Positions 49,620 through 62,108 of a DNA stretch of 64,000 nt are shown here, one piece after another. Position 1 is the stretch's first letter, and each line of letters begins with the position of its first letter. Made by a program: the position numbers and the translations under genes. The notes beneath the pieces are model-generated. The model was not told the origin of the DNA. It made no database searches and saw only the letters and a program-made list of their open reading frames with translations. This DNA comes from Rostratula benghalensis (Eukaryota > Chordata > Aves > Charadriiformes > Rostratulidae), in the NCBI GenBank assembly GCA_013399305.1, contig VXAI01000095.1, positions 1,946,256 to 2,010,255 of the forward strand, read 5' to 3'.

Positions 49620-49860
49620 AGCGTCTTTAAAAAGAGCATTAAAATTATTCCCCCTCTGCAGCGCTGCTCTGGTTCATTAATTACTTCACATTACCGACAT
49701 AAAACTTGCGAAGCACAAGAAAATTGCAGCACTGATGTGCAATTGCTGTCACATTTTCTGATCCCCGAGTCGGGGACTGGCTGTACTCCGCAGTTACAGC
49801 CCCTGCCCTCAACACTCGCTGCACAAACACACAGCCATTCGCCGCTTGGAAAATAATGAC
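49620..49860. promoter_or_regulatory. Putative conserved non-coding element (enhancer-like)
   Basis: The block keeps about nine CpG in 240 bp of otherwise CpG-depleted DNA. It has a TTCATTAATTACTTC homeodomain-type motif and a palindrome CCCCGA-G-TCGGGG (49763-49775). One plus frame is open for 61 codons after an acceptor-like CCCCCTCTGCAG (49660), reading RCSGSLITSHYRHKTCEAQE onward to TAA, but there is no usable donor before the stop. Either a constrained enhancer or an uncharacterised terminal exon would explain the composition; I favour the enhancer. Confidence 0.35.
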
Positions 49861-50860
49861 ACCACCACATTGTGTGTTAGGGCTCTTTACACTTCACTCG
49901 TAAGAAATCACTTTCAAGCTGTAACAATCTGAGCACCAATCAGCTTTTAGGGTCATTTCGGATTCTTTTTAGACATTTTCTTTCCTCCTTTCTCACAGGA
50001 GGAAGAAAGCATGTGGCCCTCTGGTCCCTTTCCTCAGCCATGCAGAATTGCTATGCTGCGTACACAAGTAATAAAAAGATGTTTTTTCTTTTAGAAATCT
50101 GCAGATACTGCAACCTAAGTGATGGCTCTCAACATCTGTTAAGGTGTCCAGAGCTGGACAAGCAGTAACAAGCATCAGAACTACAGTCCCATTGATTGTA
50201 CTTAACTTTCCCAGTGGAGGTGGATGGCACCTCTCCCAGATGGCATCCTATGAAGTCTGGCTCCAAGGAGTTTCTGTGCTTCACTGGGAGCAGCAGTGCT
50301 GAGAGCACTGTAGGGAACACAAACAGGTATTGGAAGACTCCAGTGCAGAGCCTGGCTGTAGGAGCGGAACCGCTGCTCCACATCCAGCCCACGCACCAGG
50401 AGATTCTCCTCTCCAGCTGCTGGAGGGTTCCTCTGCAGAAACACCAGCCATTCAGGCTGCAGTTGCCAGGGCTCCCCTTTGCCTTCTGCTTCAGTTTCCC
50501 ATGGTCTCCAGCTTCTTCCCTTCTATATCTCACTCTCTAACTGGGGAGCTAGCAGAGTAAAGTTGAATATCAATTGACTATTCCTCAGTCTTAGCAGAAA
50601 GCGAAGAGCAGAGCAATCATCTTCCCCGTGAGTCAGTGCTTCTTGCTGGAGGATGCATGACTCACCAGTCCCCACACGGGCTGCCTCCCTCCCCCATCCC
50701 TGTGCCTCACCTCCAGCCTCTCCTGTTCCAATCCCACCTTTACAGAAATCATCCATATTCATTAGTCCTTCTTTGCTATAATAGGCTTAGGGACAGAGAA
50801 AACTTAACAGTACTCCCAGTTTTACATTAGAAAAAAATGCTATTTGTTTTCACCACTCAG
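49861..50860. other. Non-coding, overlapping ORFs on both strands
   Basis: Moderately GC-rich DNA at 50.13-50.56 kb is open in several frames on both strands, which points to composition rather than a gene. No repeat family or motif is recognised. Confidence 0.5.
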
Positions 50861-50993
50861 GTATATGTCTCCCGGCACCCCTGGACATTCCACGTGAGCT
50901 GTGCAGCCATGAACCTGTCTGCAAAGTGACTTTCAACAGAACCTATTAGAAACTGCAATTCCTTGCTCTAATGCATTCGTTCCGGACCACAGG
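50861..50993 (+). CDS. Internal coding exon, unidentified Cys-containing protein
   Basis: The 133-nt exon has a strong acceptor (TTTGTTTTCACCACTCAG) and a consensus donor (CACAG then GTAAGTT). One frame is open throughout: 2 nt, 43 codons, 2 nt. It starts ICLPAPLDIPRELCSHEPVC and ends SNAFVPDH, with four Cys, suggesting an extracellular or disulfide-bonded segment. The leftover AG joins in phase to the exon at 51273 (AG + A = Arg). No domain was recognised. A spliced non-coding RNA exon with a fortuitously open frame is the main alternative. Confidence 0.4.
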
Positions 50994-51272
50994 TAAGTTC
51001 CCAGCGTTCTTCAGCTCCCCTCCACCCCGTCATTCTGATTTCTCAGGGGTATTTCTGTTATGAACCCACTCCACTAAGTAGTTACAAATGTGGATTAAGG
51101 AGAAGCAGTAACTGCTGATTGAGAAGAATCAATGAGGCAGTGTTAGAAATCAAGGAACAGAGTACTTTTCCCCCCATCAGTTCCACTGCAGTGGTGTTCA
51201 CTTCTTGCTTTCTGACTTTTACAGAGGCCTAGCTATTCTCTTCTTACCCCACTGGGCTAATTTTCCTCCCAG

Positions 51273-51498
51273 AAACAAAGTACTGGCTGCTTGGGATCAG
51301 ACCAGGAAACAGTCAGGAAGCAAAAAAGCACCTGGGAAGCTTTACACCATAGGAAGGACAACTGCCTGTAGTGCAGAAATGGTGACAGGAGAAGCAAGTG
51401 GCTTTTACAAAGGGAAGAAAGTCGGGGTTTTCTTTACCCTTTGGGACCTGCAGAAGATAACAGGATACAATTTTTGGAAATACAAGCTCGTGAATTAG
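51273..51498 (+). CDS. Candidate terminal coding exon, same gene as 50861
   Basis: After acceptor TTTTCCTCCCAG the phase set by 50861-50993 stays open for 74 codons to TAG (51496-51498). It starts NKVLAAWDQTRKQSGSKKAP and ends WKYKLVN, and is Lys-rich overall. The separating intron would be 279 bp. The first plus-strand poly(A) signal I noticed downstream is at 52407-52412. The open length makes pure chance less likely, but the protein is unrecognised and low-complexity in places. Confidence 0.33.
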
Positions 51499-52406
51499 CG
51501 CTGGGTGCCAGATTTGCAACACAAATATGCTGACCACAGACTCCAACCGAAGCAGGGTGACAGCAACCACCAGCAGCAAGTGTCAGACACATCTGCTGGG
51601 TGGAGTGGGAGGAAGAGCCCTTACCCCTTTGTGGTGGGGTCTTTAATGGATGTGCTTCGCTGGAAAGATGTCCCACAAGAGTTCAAACTCTGCTTGGGCC
51701 CTCTGGGTGTGACTGCCATGCAAACAGTAACCGCAACAATCGCTCAGTAACGGAGGTGATTCCTCCACAGGGAGGGATGTGCCCTGCCTCAGCCCACGCT
51801 GTTTTCCAAAGAAGAGAGGCAGCTCAGCATCCCCTGCTCTTCAGAACGTATTATCTTTTGCTGGCAATAATAACATGTTGCCATCATTAAAAGCAAACCT
51901 TGACATTAGCCAGCCAGGCCTGGTTTCTCTAGAAAATCATCAGAAAACAGCTAAAAACCAGAAGCCAAGCACATTTCTGTGATGGTGCGGTGAGACTTTG
52001 CGACAGCCTGAGCTGGACTGTTTATGCCAGTTCCAGTGTGTCAGCAGACAGGACAGACCCTGTTGGTGGGGGATCCATAAGAGGACAAAAGCCACAAGAT
52101 CAGCTCATCCAACCCCAAAGTTGGACAGTGGTTGCAAGGAAAGGGCATGGCCAAGGCATCTGGTGGATAGAGTGATTCAGAGGAAATTCCTTGGCTTTCA
52201 CAACTGTCCCAGACCAATGGAAATGCCAAATTGGTAGCAATTGTGCTTGCTTCTGTCTTGCAGTGAAATCTTTTGCCTGGAGCTGATTTGGATTAGCTAG
52301 TTACAGGGCAGCATGCGTGACACATCTTTGCCACAGCTTGAGTAGACAGAGGGCATTCCTTGGGGCAATTCCTGGCTCACCCCCAGTCTTGGACACCACC
52401 ACACAC

Positions 52407-52412
52407 AATAAA
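52407..52412 (+). terminator. Candidate plus-strand poly(A) signal AATAAA
   Basis: A canonical hexamer in the sequence CACACAATAAAAGG lies 909 bp after the stop at 51498. It would suit a last exon continuing from 51273. Confidence 0.25.
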
Positions 52413-52821
52413 AGGCACGGTATAAAACCCCAGCTCTGTCTCCCTCCAGCTTTAAAATGCAAGCAATTTAAAACAGAAACCTTAGAGAGAAGAGCAGAAA
52501 GCCAGTGTTTTGCAGCCACTTTCTTCTCACTCGTTAACATTAAGCCCAGCCTTCTGCTCATAAATAATGCGTATGGCCTCTTTTTCCTCAATTACACAGC
52601 AGCATCAGATTCCACGCTCTGCCTTCCCAGAGTCACTTTCTGTCTCTTCTGGAGACAGCAAGGCCCACTTGGATGTCTGCAACAACCACAGACTCATTAA
52701 GACTTGAAGAGGATCCATTCCATACACTAGTTAAAAGACACAAAACACCTTTGTCTTGGAGTTTTGGTAATTTTCCCTTGCTGGACCCATGATTCCATGG
52801 CTGAAATGCAAGGTGGGGATG

Positions 52822-52862
52822 TGTTTACATGTAAATAGGTTTTGTTTACAAGTAAATAGGTT
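52822..52862. repeat. 20-bp duplication, period 21
   Basis: TGTTTACATGTAAATAGGTT (52822-52841) is repeated with one mismatch at 52843-52862. The duplication makes the repeated NLFTCK motif in an overlapping minus ORF, which is therefore not evidence of a protein repeat. Confidence 0.9.
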
Positions 52863-55800
52863 ATGTCTTATCCCAGCATTTGTGGCACAGGTTCTAAACA
52901 GACTCCAGGATGAGCTGGGTAAGAGGGTCACTGCATAGCTCATGAGCTGGAGGGCAGACTGAGCTGAGAAGAGAGGAATTAAGACACTGCTCCCGTCAGC
53001 CTAGCAGGGAGACAGAAAAATCATGGGCAATTCAGTTTGTCAGGTGAGTCAAAGATGTGAAAATAAAAGAAAACAACCCCTCTTCCTTTCCTGCCCACCA
53101 TCTTTTCCAATTAATTTAAACTTAACTTGTTGAGATGAGAAGCCAAGATTTCTTCTTTGCTATCAACAGCTTGCTGTCTATAGATACCACCTCATTACAG
53201 AGAGGCTGACTGCTTTTATGCCTTAAACTAGGCAGCCAGAAAATGTTAGACTGAAGTATTGCATGTTATAGATTGACAACATTTAAAACCTAGATGGCCA
53301 AGCTACTGATATAATTTCCATACTCATTAACCGTGACATCTCCAGTTCTCCCCCACAGCATTCTGTCAGATTCAGCTGGACCAAGAACCTGTCTCAGCTG
53401 CCAGAAATCATTTCTTTGCTCCTCCATGGATTGGCATCGCCTGAATATACTCTTACCCCTCAGAGCAGAAGTTTATAGAAATCTCCTTCCCATTTCCCAG
53501 CTGTGTATCTTGCTTCCCTGCACACACACACGGTCTATTAGCTGTCCACAGCTATGCCTGTCTCGCTGGCAAGCTGCCTGTTCACAAGCTGCTCCAAGAA
53601 TTGCCCTTGAGCACAAGCCAGTGCCAAGTCCTGTCTCAGGAGTTCATGCTCTGTGCTAGCGCTAATACCATCGTACTGGATGGCTTCACCCCACACACTG
53701 TTGACAATGACCTCTTAGGGACCCCAGGTTTGCTGATGGCATCAAGCTCCTGAGTATTTTCCAGGCTAATATTTGCCAGGTTGTATTGTCACAGCCGTCT
53801 TGCAGACCATCAATCTGTCAATATAGTTAGGCTTACAAATGCAGTGTGACACAGGAATCTAGGGCTCTCGTGGTTCTTGGTACGAAGGACTGTTTCACAC
53901 ATGATGTGACACTGGAGAATGGGCACAACCATGGAGGCAAAAGGTGGGTGCTGGGCTGGGCCAGGAAACCTTATGTGGGCATTTTGAGAGGGAAGAACGT
54001 TTACTGGTGTGTGTTAAAAGGGTGAGCAACAGCATTTGCAAATAACTTTGCTACAAGGAGAGTAACAAAAGCTAACAAAGCCTGTCTGTGAATGGGAAGC
54101 AGCTCCCCAGGCTCCTGGATGTGGCCAGGGTCAATGCCAAAGCATCAGAGAGTGGGTCACCCTCAGTGCTTCACAGCCAAAGTACCATTTGCTTTATAAA
54201 AAACCCATATTGACTCACCTGTAAAAGGGCACAACTAAATCCTGATCCCGACACTGCAAGCATATGATTATTGCTACCAAGTGCAACAGTGTCAACAGGA
54301 AAAAAATGTTCTCACCCACCTTATATCTCTCGGGAGCACAAATCATGTCAGCCTGTACAGTCAGCATCGCCACAACACATCCAGGCTGTCAGGATGCCTG
54401 AGGTGAAGCCCTCACTAGCGCTGTTGTGCCTCACAAGACATGTTCCCTGGCATAAGAGGAGCAATATATTAATGGCACATATCACGTACCATTGATAACT
54501 GCTGGCCATCCCACACACAGGCTCATCGTAGGTCAAATTACTTTTGCCAGTCTCAATGCCACTCTGCTCGTGTTCAACAGGAAATAGTACAAAGATGCTT
54601 TGCTTTTCATTCTAAAGCTGGAAGAGAGAAAATACATGTGCATCTTCAAAATTTTGCTTAAAATATGAAAACAGTCCAAATGCTTCAGATCGAAGCTGTT
54701 CAAAGGAACAAAGAAGTTGCCTTTTGGAGAGTCTCAGAACCCAGTCAGGAACAATGGGGCTTAGATATAAAACACAACCCAGAACTGAGTTCTTGCAGTT
54801 CCTGGAAAATATGAGTATTGGACTGGTGCATTTTTTTATTCACTATTATTATCTCCCATAGACATTCATCCTGATCTTAACATCTTTATTGTCCACACAG
54901 AGCAAGCTTCCTCTCAAACAGAAATGAATGTTCCAGTAAATTTCCTTAGACAAAACCACAAAAATCAAACAAAAAAGACCCCTTTATAACTTTTTTAAAA
55001 ACACACACTTCATGTTGGGATTCAAAGTGCTCTTTGTTTCAGTAAGTACAAACACTGAATTTTACGAAGAAAAAAAGCAAAAACCAGAGAAAGAAAAATT
55101 CTGTCGTACACGGGTTAAATAACAATCGTGGTCTTAGTTCCAGACTGATTACTCCAAGAAGCAAATACTAGGTAAAGTCAAGGTTCTTATTTTGCCTCAA
55201 GGACAACAGATCTTTGTCCTGAACCCTGCAGTCAATACCTATAAATATTCTGAATGTTGTCATAAAATTTCGAAAAACCTTTCTATCAGGGACACAAATA
55301 TAAGACCTGCTTTAAAATTATAGCAGAGTTAAGCTAGAAGCCACTGTTTGCTTAGAAGGGGGAGACCATCATTTTGCATGCTATTCATCTGAAGTAAAAC
55401 ACCTTTTTGTCTACATTCATCTGAAATCCTTTCAGCTGAACTTGTTAGCAATGGGGACGGGGAGAGCAGTATTACCTTAAAGTCCTCTGCATGCCAACCT
55501 CTGTGAGGAAAGCTAGACCCTCTCCCAAAAAGAGGGCAATGATCAGAGCATGTGTCAGGGTAAGGGCTACCAGCCCCGGGTAAGCAGGGAGCCTGGGCAC
55601 CTCTAAGCCCTCTGTGCCTCATCTTTCAATGAGACTCAGTAAATCAGCCCTCCTGCAGAAAACATTGTGTGACCTCTGGTGAGAGATGCAGTATAAATCC
55701 ACACGAACATTTCCTTTTATTATCAGTAAATACACTTGGATTGGTTGAAATTGTTCCTGCCGCTGATATCACTGATCTCTGAAGAGATAAACATGAGCTG

Positions 55801-57779
55801 ATTGATGACTTGTCTGCAGGATCTATTTCAACCACCCCCAGGCAGGATATTTTCCATGTGGGTAATAATAAATCTTACTATTGAATGTCATCAAATGAAA
55901 GAAAATGATGGTAAAAATAGGCACAGATTTGTATTTCTTATTATATAATATTAAGGAAGATTTTTCAAAGATTGGAGGAGCTTTCATTTGCATGCACTAT
56001 TTTTTGTAATGTGATCCCTTTGCCTACTTTGTAATATATATACATTTAAAAGCCTTGTACAGTCAAGCAATGTAAAGAGATTATCTCCTCAAAATAGCCT
56101 GTTGTGTGGTGAGGTCTGGAAGGTAAGTTTCTCATTGCAACTGACACTGAATAAGAACAATGTCCATTCTCAGTAGATACCAGGGCTGCCTTTTATTACC
56201 ACTTTTTACATGATATTTTCAGGTATCACTGGCTCTATTTTATACATTTTATTTGCAAAGGAAGCAAATGGCATCCTTTCTTGTCAGTTAATAGAAAAGG
56301 TTTGAGGGGAGAGCTGTCACTCTTATTGCTCCCAATTCTTTTCTAAAAATGATTGTAGAGTTCCAGGGGAAAGTTCTACTGTCATAATGAGAACAGCATT
56401 GAAAATGCTCATACCACGTTATTTGTGCCAAGCTCAGAAATAAAGATCTAAGCAACTTTCTAGGACCTGTTACATACAATAAAGCCAATGCTTTGTACCA
56501 GGGTGGCTGTGCTGCAGAGGAAGGAAAATGTGCAAATCCAAATCCCACATTCAAGGTGTAAGAATAAGAAAAAAGAGCTGTGAAGACAAGATTACAGGTG
56601 GTCCGCTTACCAAATGTTGTATTTCACCATCGTATTATCTACACAGTATCAAAAATCTTTGTCCCCAAATGCAATACACTAGACAGGGAAAATGTGGAGA
56701 TATAGGAAAAGGACCAGAGAGAAGAGCTAATCTGAGGCAGCGTTTTCCTGCTGTCTCCGTCCTCAGTCTGTGGAGGGCAGGGAGAGTTTGGGCTACAGAG
56801 CTTGGGGAGAAAAGTGACGGTGAAAGAAGCAACTTGAGGGAGAACCAACAACTTGGTAGATTATGCCCTGTGGGATCTCTCCTCTATGCAAAACCTACTG
56901 CTCCGTTCTGGGTGTAATTCCTGCAGAGCAGAGATGGTGAGGAGGGAAAGAGAAGGAGAACAGAACAGAGATGGAGAGCTGTGTAACTAGAAGGGAACTT
57001 ACTGGCTCCCTTAGGGACCAGATAAGCTGTTGGGTATGGCAAGCAGGCCAATTGCATGATTTTTGGAAAGGCCATGGAAGAAGAGACTAATACTGCCAAA
57101 CCATGGAACTATGCAACATCAATTAACTGCATAGTCAATTTGGCATTAATTTGGGAGTGTAGAGAACGATTCATACAATAAACAACAAGAACAAATCAGC
57201 CTAGAAACAATTCTAGCGATTTTCCGTGGCAGCCTGAAGGCCAATGAATTCTTCTTCCTTAGCTGAAATGGGGCCTCTTTAATCTTGATATGAACCTGAA
57301 TCCCCAGAGCAAAATTTCTAGGCTTTCTTGTTAAAATGCAACCACTGCTTTAGCACCCAGGGGATTTCTGGCATCGTGAAAATACGTCAAGCTCCCTTGG
57401 AAGGGGACATGTCACTCCTTGGGTTTGAACCTACAAATTGTCATCAGAAGGAACACAAACTACACTACATGAGCATGGAGACTTCTTACTAAGAAGAACA
57501 CCGTGTGGTGTAGTCTGAAAGATGACACTAAATTAACCCCCTAAGGCCAATTCTCCTCTGCCATTTATTCATTAGCTTTGTGTGCCTGAATCTTAAGAGT
57601 GAATCTTCGTGTTTGTAACAGAGGTCTGAGAAGCATCACAAAACTCTCCATGGACCACTATAAAAGCTCTTGAGTTAACAGCTTTACATCCAAAACTGGC
57701 CACAGGAAAGCTAAAATGACACCATCTGAAAGGTCAAAGAATAGAAATCCTGAGTTCTCTTAGATAGCAAGACCACCTT

Positions 57780-57819
57780 CTGTGTGTGTATGTGTATATA
57801 GATAGATATAGATATATGG
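57780..57819 (+). repeat. Compound GT/TA/GATA microsatellite
   Basis: GT repeats pass into TATA and then GATAGATATAGATATA. It is likely length-variable. Confidence 0.9.
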
Positions 57820-60800
57820 AATTTAAAAAGCATTGGTGTTCTCCAGGACTGGGCTCATTGCACACACTCCTTGTGAAGAGGATTGAGGAAGGCACTCTTT
57901 CACCTTGAGCTCACTGGGAAACTTGAGTGTGAACAAGATCTGGCCACACTCAGTCCTTTCTGGGCAGCACAGCCAGAGATGAAAGGAGCTTGCAGATCTC
58001 TCAGATTTTGCTTGGACTTCCCAGGTCCTCCAGACAAGCCTGCTCCCTCCCTGTCACCATTCACTCACCTCATACAAATCCAGACAAAACCATGCAAGGC
58101 CAGTACTCACAGTCCAGTCACAGCTGCTCTCTATGGCCACATGGGCATGGCAGTAGCTCTGTGATGTTAGATGGTGCTAAATATCCAGGGATATCTACAG
58201 TCCAGAAAGCCTTGGTAGGGTGGTCAGAGGCATCCTGGTTTAGACAGTCCTATTCTAGACAGAAGAAAGCCACTGAAGAACTTTGGCCCTGCATAATTAG
58301 ATTTAAAACCTACCCCAGCTGTGAGCTTCTAGGCAAACCCAGCAAATATTTCTTCTTCAGCACATGTGACTAATGCAAGCTGTAAAGTCCTCTCTGCAAC
58401 TAGCTTGTGGCTGAGAGACAGAGGCACTTTTCAGAAGCCTTCAGCATACAATCTGCAAGGAGGGAAGAAATAAAAGACTTTGGTTTATTAGTTTGTTATT
58501 CTCCAACCCCAGCTATTACAGGACAGGCGCTATGTTTATGATGGATTCATTCAGAGAACATTTTCTCCCTGCCCACGTAACTGTGCTTCAAACTGAAGCC
58601 AAAGCTGTATGGGGGGTTAGAAAAGCTGCAGACATTTTTCAGTACCATGTACACCTCAGCACATACAAGCAGATGAGCCAGTGATGAGGAGATGGCTTGA
58701 TCTATAGGGAACTACCTCAAATTCCTCATTGTACCACAATGTTCTTCTATAGCTTCGGCAAGCCCCACATTGCCAGGTAGAACTAGGAGAAGGGGACAGA
58801 AAATTCAGAGGCCTTCACACAGTCTGTCATTTACTCTTCCAACAAGCAACGTCTGTGTTCTTGGAAGGGTTTACTTTAGCCTCAGCCTGAATAACATGTG
58901 GCGTGACACCCTGACCATTCTGAGCAGCTTTCTGGCATCACACAAACCAGGTTTCCATGTACCACTCTTGCCATTTCACCTGCAGTTCATAGCGCATCGG
59001 CCTCATCTCTAACACACACATCTAGTCAAAATCACTGTGCCCACAGGGACCAATTTATTTTTCCATCACCTGTAGCTCCCTTCATTTTACACAGGAAGAA
59101 GCTGGCAGCTTCTAACAAGGAGTGTTATGAATAGCGTGGTAACGCCTTTCTTCATCCCTGTTAAATTTCTCATTTCATCTCATGAAGTCAAACCCCGGTT
59201 TCTGCAAAGTCCCTAAACCAACCTACATTGATTATAATTGGATCTGCAGTTGGGCTGCATGTATTTTATCCCCAGTTTTGCAGACTCGTTGCCTGCTACT
59301 GCTGTCTTCCTACATTTAGGTATTTATCCCACTGCCCTAATGTTGTTGTGGCATCTGGAGGTTGTGACAGTCCTGACACAATACACAGGAGAGGTCCTTT
59401 CCGTACAAGTTTCCTTTATTCCTACCCACATATGAATTATGGCTTTTGCTTGTCCCTATGTGTGTTATCATCCCCACTCTCCCACTAGGAGCAGAGCATT
59501 CAGATAATGGTCAAATTGCAGGGGAAAATCATGGTGCACAGAATAGGATCCAATATCTCTGGGTGAGTTGCAATTCGTAGTCCGTGTTCTAGGAGTCAGT
59601 AGAAACAAAAATATCAATTTATGACTTAGGTCAGACCACTTGCATATTATTTGAAAGCACAGTTCCTGTGAAGTCATGTCTGACTCCTTGTGCTGTTGGT
59701 GTGTAAGGAATAATATCACAGAATGAAACTCAATGAAAAATGGTGAGGCTTCACCTCAAGAGACAAAGCTGCAAATTCCACTATGATGGATCAAGTCATG
59801 GCTGCTGAAGATCTCTTGAGTATTCAGGCACTTTTGAGAACCTTATGACAAATCCAGTCTGTTTTCTTCAACTAAAAACAAAAGTCGAGCAAGTTTCATT
59901 GCCACTAAATACTTCTCACGTTTCTGCTACTTACATTTATAGTGACCAATGTGCATTTCACACTGGGCTTCAGAAGGGCAGATGCTGCTGCCCAGCTTTG
60001 TGCCCTTGGCACTATGCTGTCAGTAAATGGCTGAGGTCACTTTACAGATTAAACAATGCCATTATGGACCAGGACACCCTATAGATGCTCCTTCACCATG
60101 CTGTACTGAAATTACAACTTCCTAGAGGGCCACAAATTTGTTCCCAAGTATTTCATACTGCTTTGTCACCAATGCATCACAACAGTGCTTCATACAGGTT
60201 TCTTATTGCTAATGCATCCCCTCGTGGGATTATCCAAGTGCTCCTGGTACAAACCCTCAGATAAGCCTTGGAAGCAGCCAGCAGTACATCTAGTGCTATC
60301 AGCAACACGTTATGAAAGGAATGTCATGGCAAAGCGCTGCCCCAGTCACAAGACAAAACCCACCCTGGTGTTTACAGCAGGGTAGGAAATACCACATTAA
60401 AATAAAAGCACGAGAAGGGATGAGTGCGCACTTTGGGGCGGAATAAAAATCCAAACCACCTCTAAGCTTCTAGTTCCTTTGTCATCAAGTCAGTACATTA
60501 CAGAGAAGATTTGTTTGGAGTGAAAGGCTTTTTGTGAAGCTTTATCTTAGCCTTTAGCAGACAGAACTGACAACCCTGAAGTGGCAAAAACCACTTGCCA
60601 AGTGCCACGTTCAGCGAACAAAGGAACACAACACCATGCACTGAACAGCAAACTATCAGCTTCCAGGGGGAAGTGTCATTTTCACATCCAGTTCGCTATA
60701 CCAGAGTGGGAGAGAAGCTCCAACTGTTTTGAATTCATGTGTCAAGTCAATCACAGGAACAGATAATATTGGAGTTATATAAAATTTCGGAAGGAACCCC

Positions 60801-61091
60801 CACCCACCACCTGTAACACTCACTCGCCACTGTCAGAACAGCTCTGTAACTGAAGACAGCAGTACAGAGAAGTCATCCTCACAGCTTTCTGCAAAGCAGA
60901 TGACGGGATCATTACAATTTCACTTCACATATGAACTGAGGCAGAGAGTAAGTGTTTATTTTTATTCCTATCAGAACAGTATCTGAAAGTCTCCACTGGA
61001 CTCTGAGCACTAGTCACTTGGTTTAAGTTTTAAAAAATTTACATCTGATCCTAGAAACTTGAATTTTCAACAGACTCAGCAGGATCTGTGT

Positions 61092-61108
61092 GGAAGGAAG
61101 GAAGGAAA
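61092..61108 (+). repeat. (GGAA)n short microsatellite
   Basis: Four GGAA units stand in a row. GGAA repeats can bind ETS factors, but four units are few. Confidence 0.85.
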
Positions 61109-61587
61109 TACTAGCAGTCTGCCCTACAGATTGCTCCAGCCTTTTTTGCTGTAAGGCCTTGCTGTCCCCCCACCTCCGGGGAAATCAAACCAGATCTTTC
61201 TAGTTTCCCCCAAGTACTTTACCCAAGACCCTCCAAATGGAGCGGTTTTTGTTCATGTAAACAGATGGCTGCAGTGTCAGAGCTGGGAAGTCAGAAGCTG
61301 CTTTCAGGAGGAGAGCAGGTCCAAGGACCTACAGTCTCCACACCAGGGAGGGTCTCAGCCTTTCAGCCAGGGGCTGCAACGTAAAGAGCTTATTCCTGCC
61401 CACACCTAATCCAGCCAAACAGCATTGGCAAGATCTTGGGCATGCACTGAGGAGCTGAGTCTCTCCAATTTCTCTCCTGCAGAGAATTAGGACCTTGTAC
61501 TAGGGTAATTTCTGAGTCTAGGTGGGAGAGCTTAATGTGACTGGTACCCAAGGGCGTTGATACCAAACTCGAAGCCATGGTCAGGGT

Positions 61588-61613
61588 AGAAATTCAGGGC
61601 AGAAATTCAGGGC
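61588..61613. repeat. 13-bp perfect tandem duplication
   Basis: AGAAATTCAGGGC occurs twice in direct succession. Confidence 0.95.
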
Positions 61614-62087
61614 TTCTTGGTGCTGTCATCTCACCCCTCCACCTTCCCAATAGCCTTCCTATCTTCCTTTGTGTGCAATCAGTGCCAAAATTCATGGACT
61701 TGAGTTTTACACTCCGCTGTGTCACAGTACACTGAGGAGGAATCGCACCTGCCCTGATTTCCCCATCCACCATTACCCAAATTAAAGCTGCGCCAGCCCT
61801 GTCCTCTTTCACAACCACTGTGTGAGAGCAAAGGGAGAAAACCACAAGGGGAACAGATGCTGTGGTCTGAAGAAAAAGAGAGAGAAAGAAAAAGATATCA
61901 TTGCGCTCTGAAAGCATCCAGAAATGTGTCTATTCAATTCATTCAGACCTACACAAGATCAGGGAGAGCACAGGACTACTGTGAGGAAAATCTAGGTCAC
62001 ATATGATCACAGCAGCACAGCTGCCATCATCTCAGTGGCCATGCGAAGCAAGGACTGCAGCAAGGACCTCACTTTGCTGAAGAGAGC

Positions 62088-62108
62088 TTTTTTTTTTTTT
62101 TTTTTTTT
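62088..62108 (+). repeat. Poly-T tract (21 T)
   Basis: Twenty-one consecutive T. It could be the tail of a minus-strand retrocopy, but no body of one is recognisable to its right. Confidence 0.95.

Noticed and set aside
50129..50560. Overlapping ORFs on both strands up to 134 codons
   Set aside because: Locally stop-poor GC-richer DNA; no domain and no splice pair.
53690..53770. Phrase resembling a retrotransposon FADD motif (TTTGCTGATGGCATCAAGCT)
   Set aside because: The second Asp is not encoded and no flanking CR1 sequence is recognisable.
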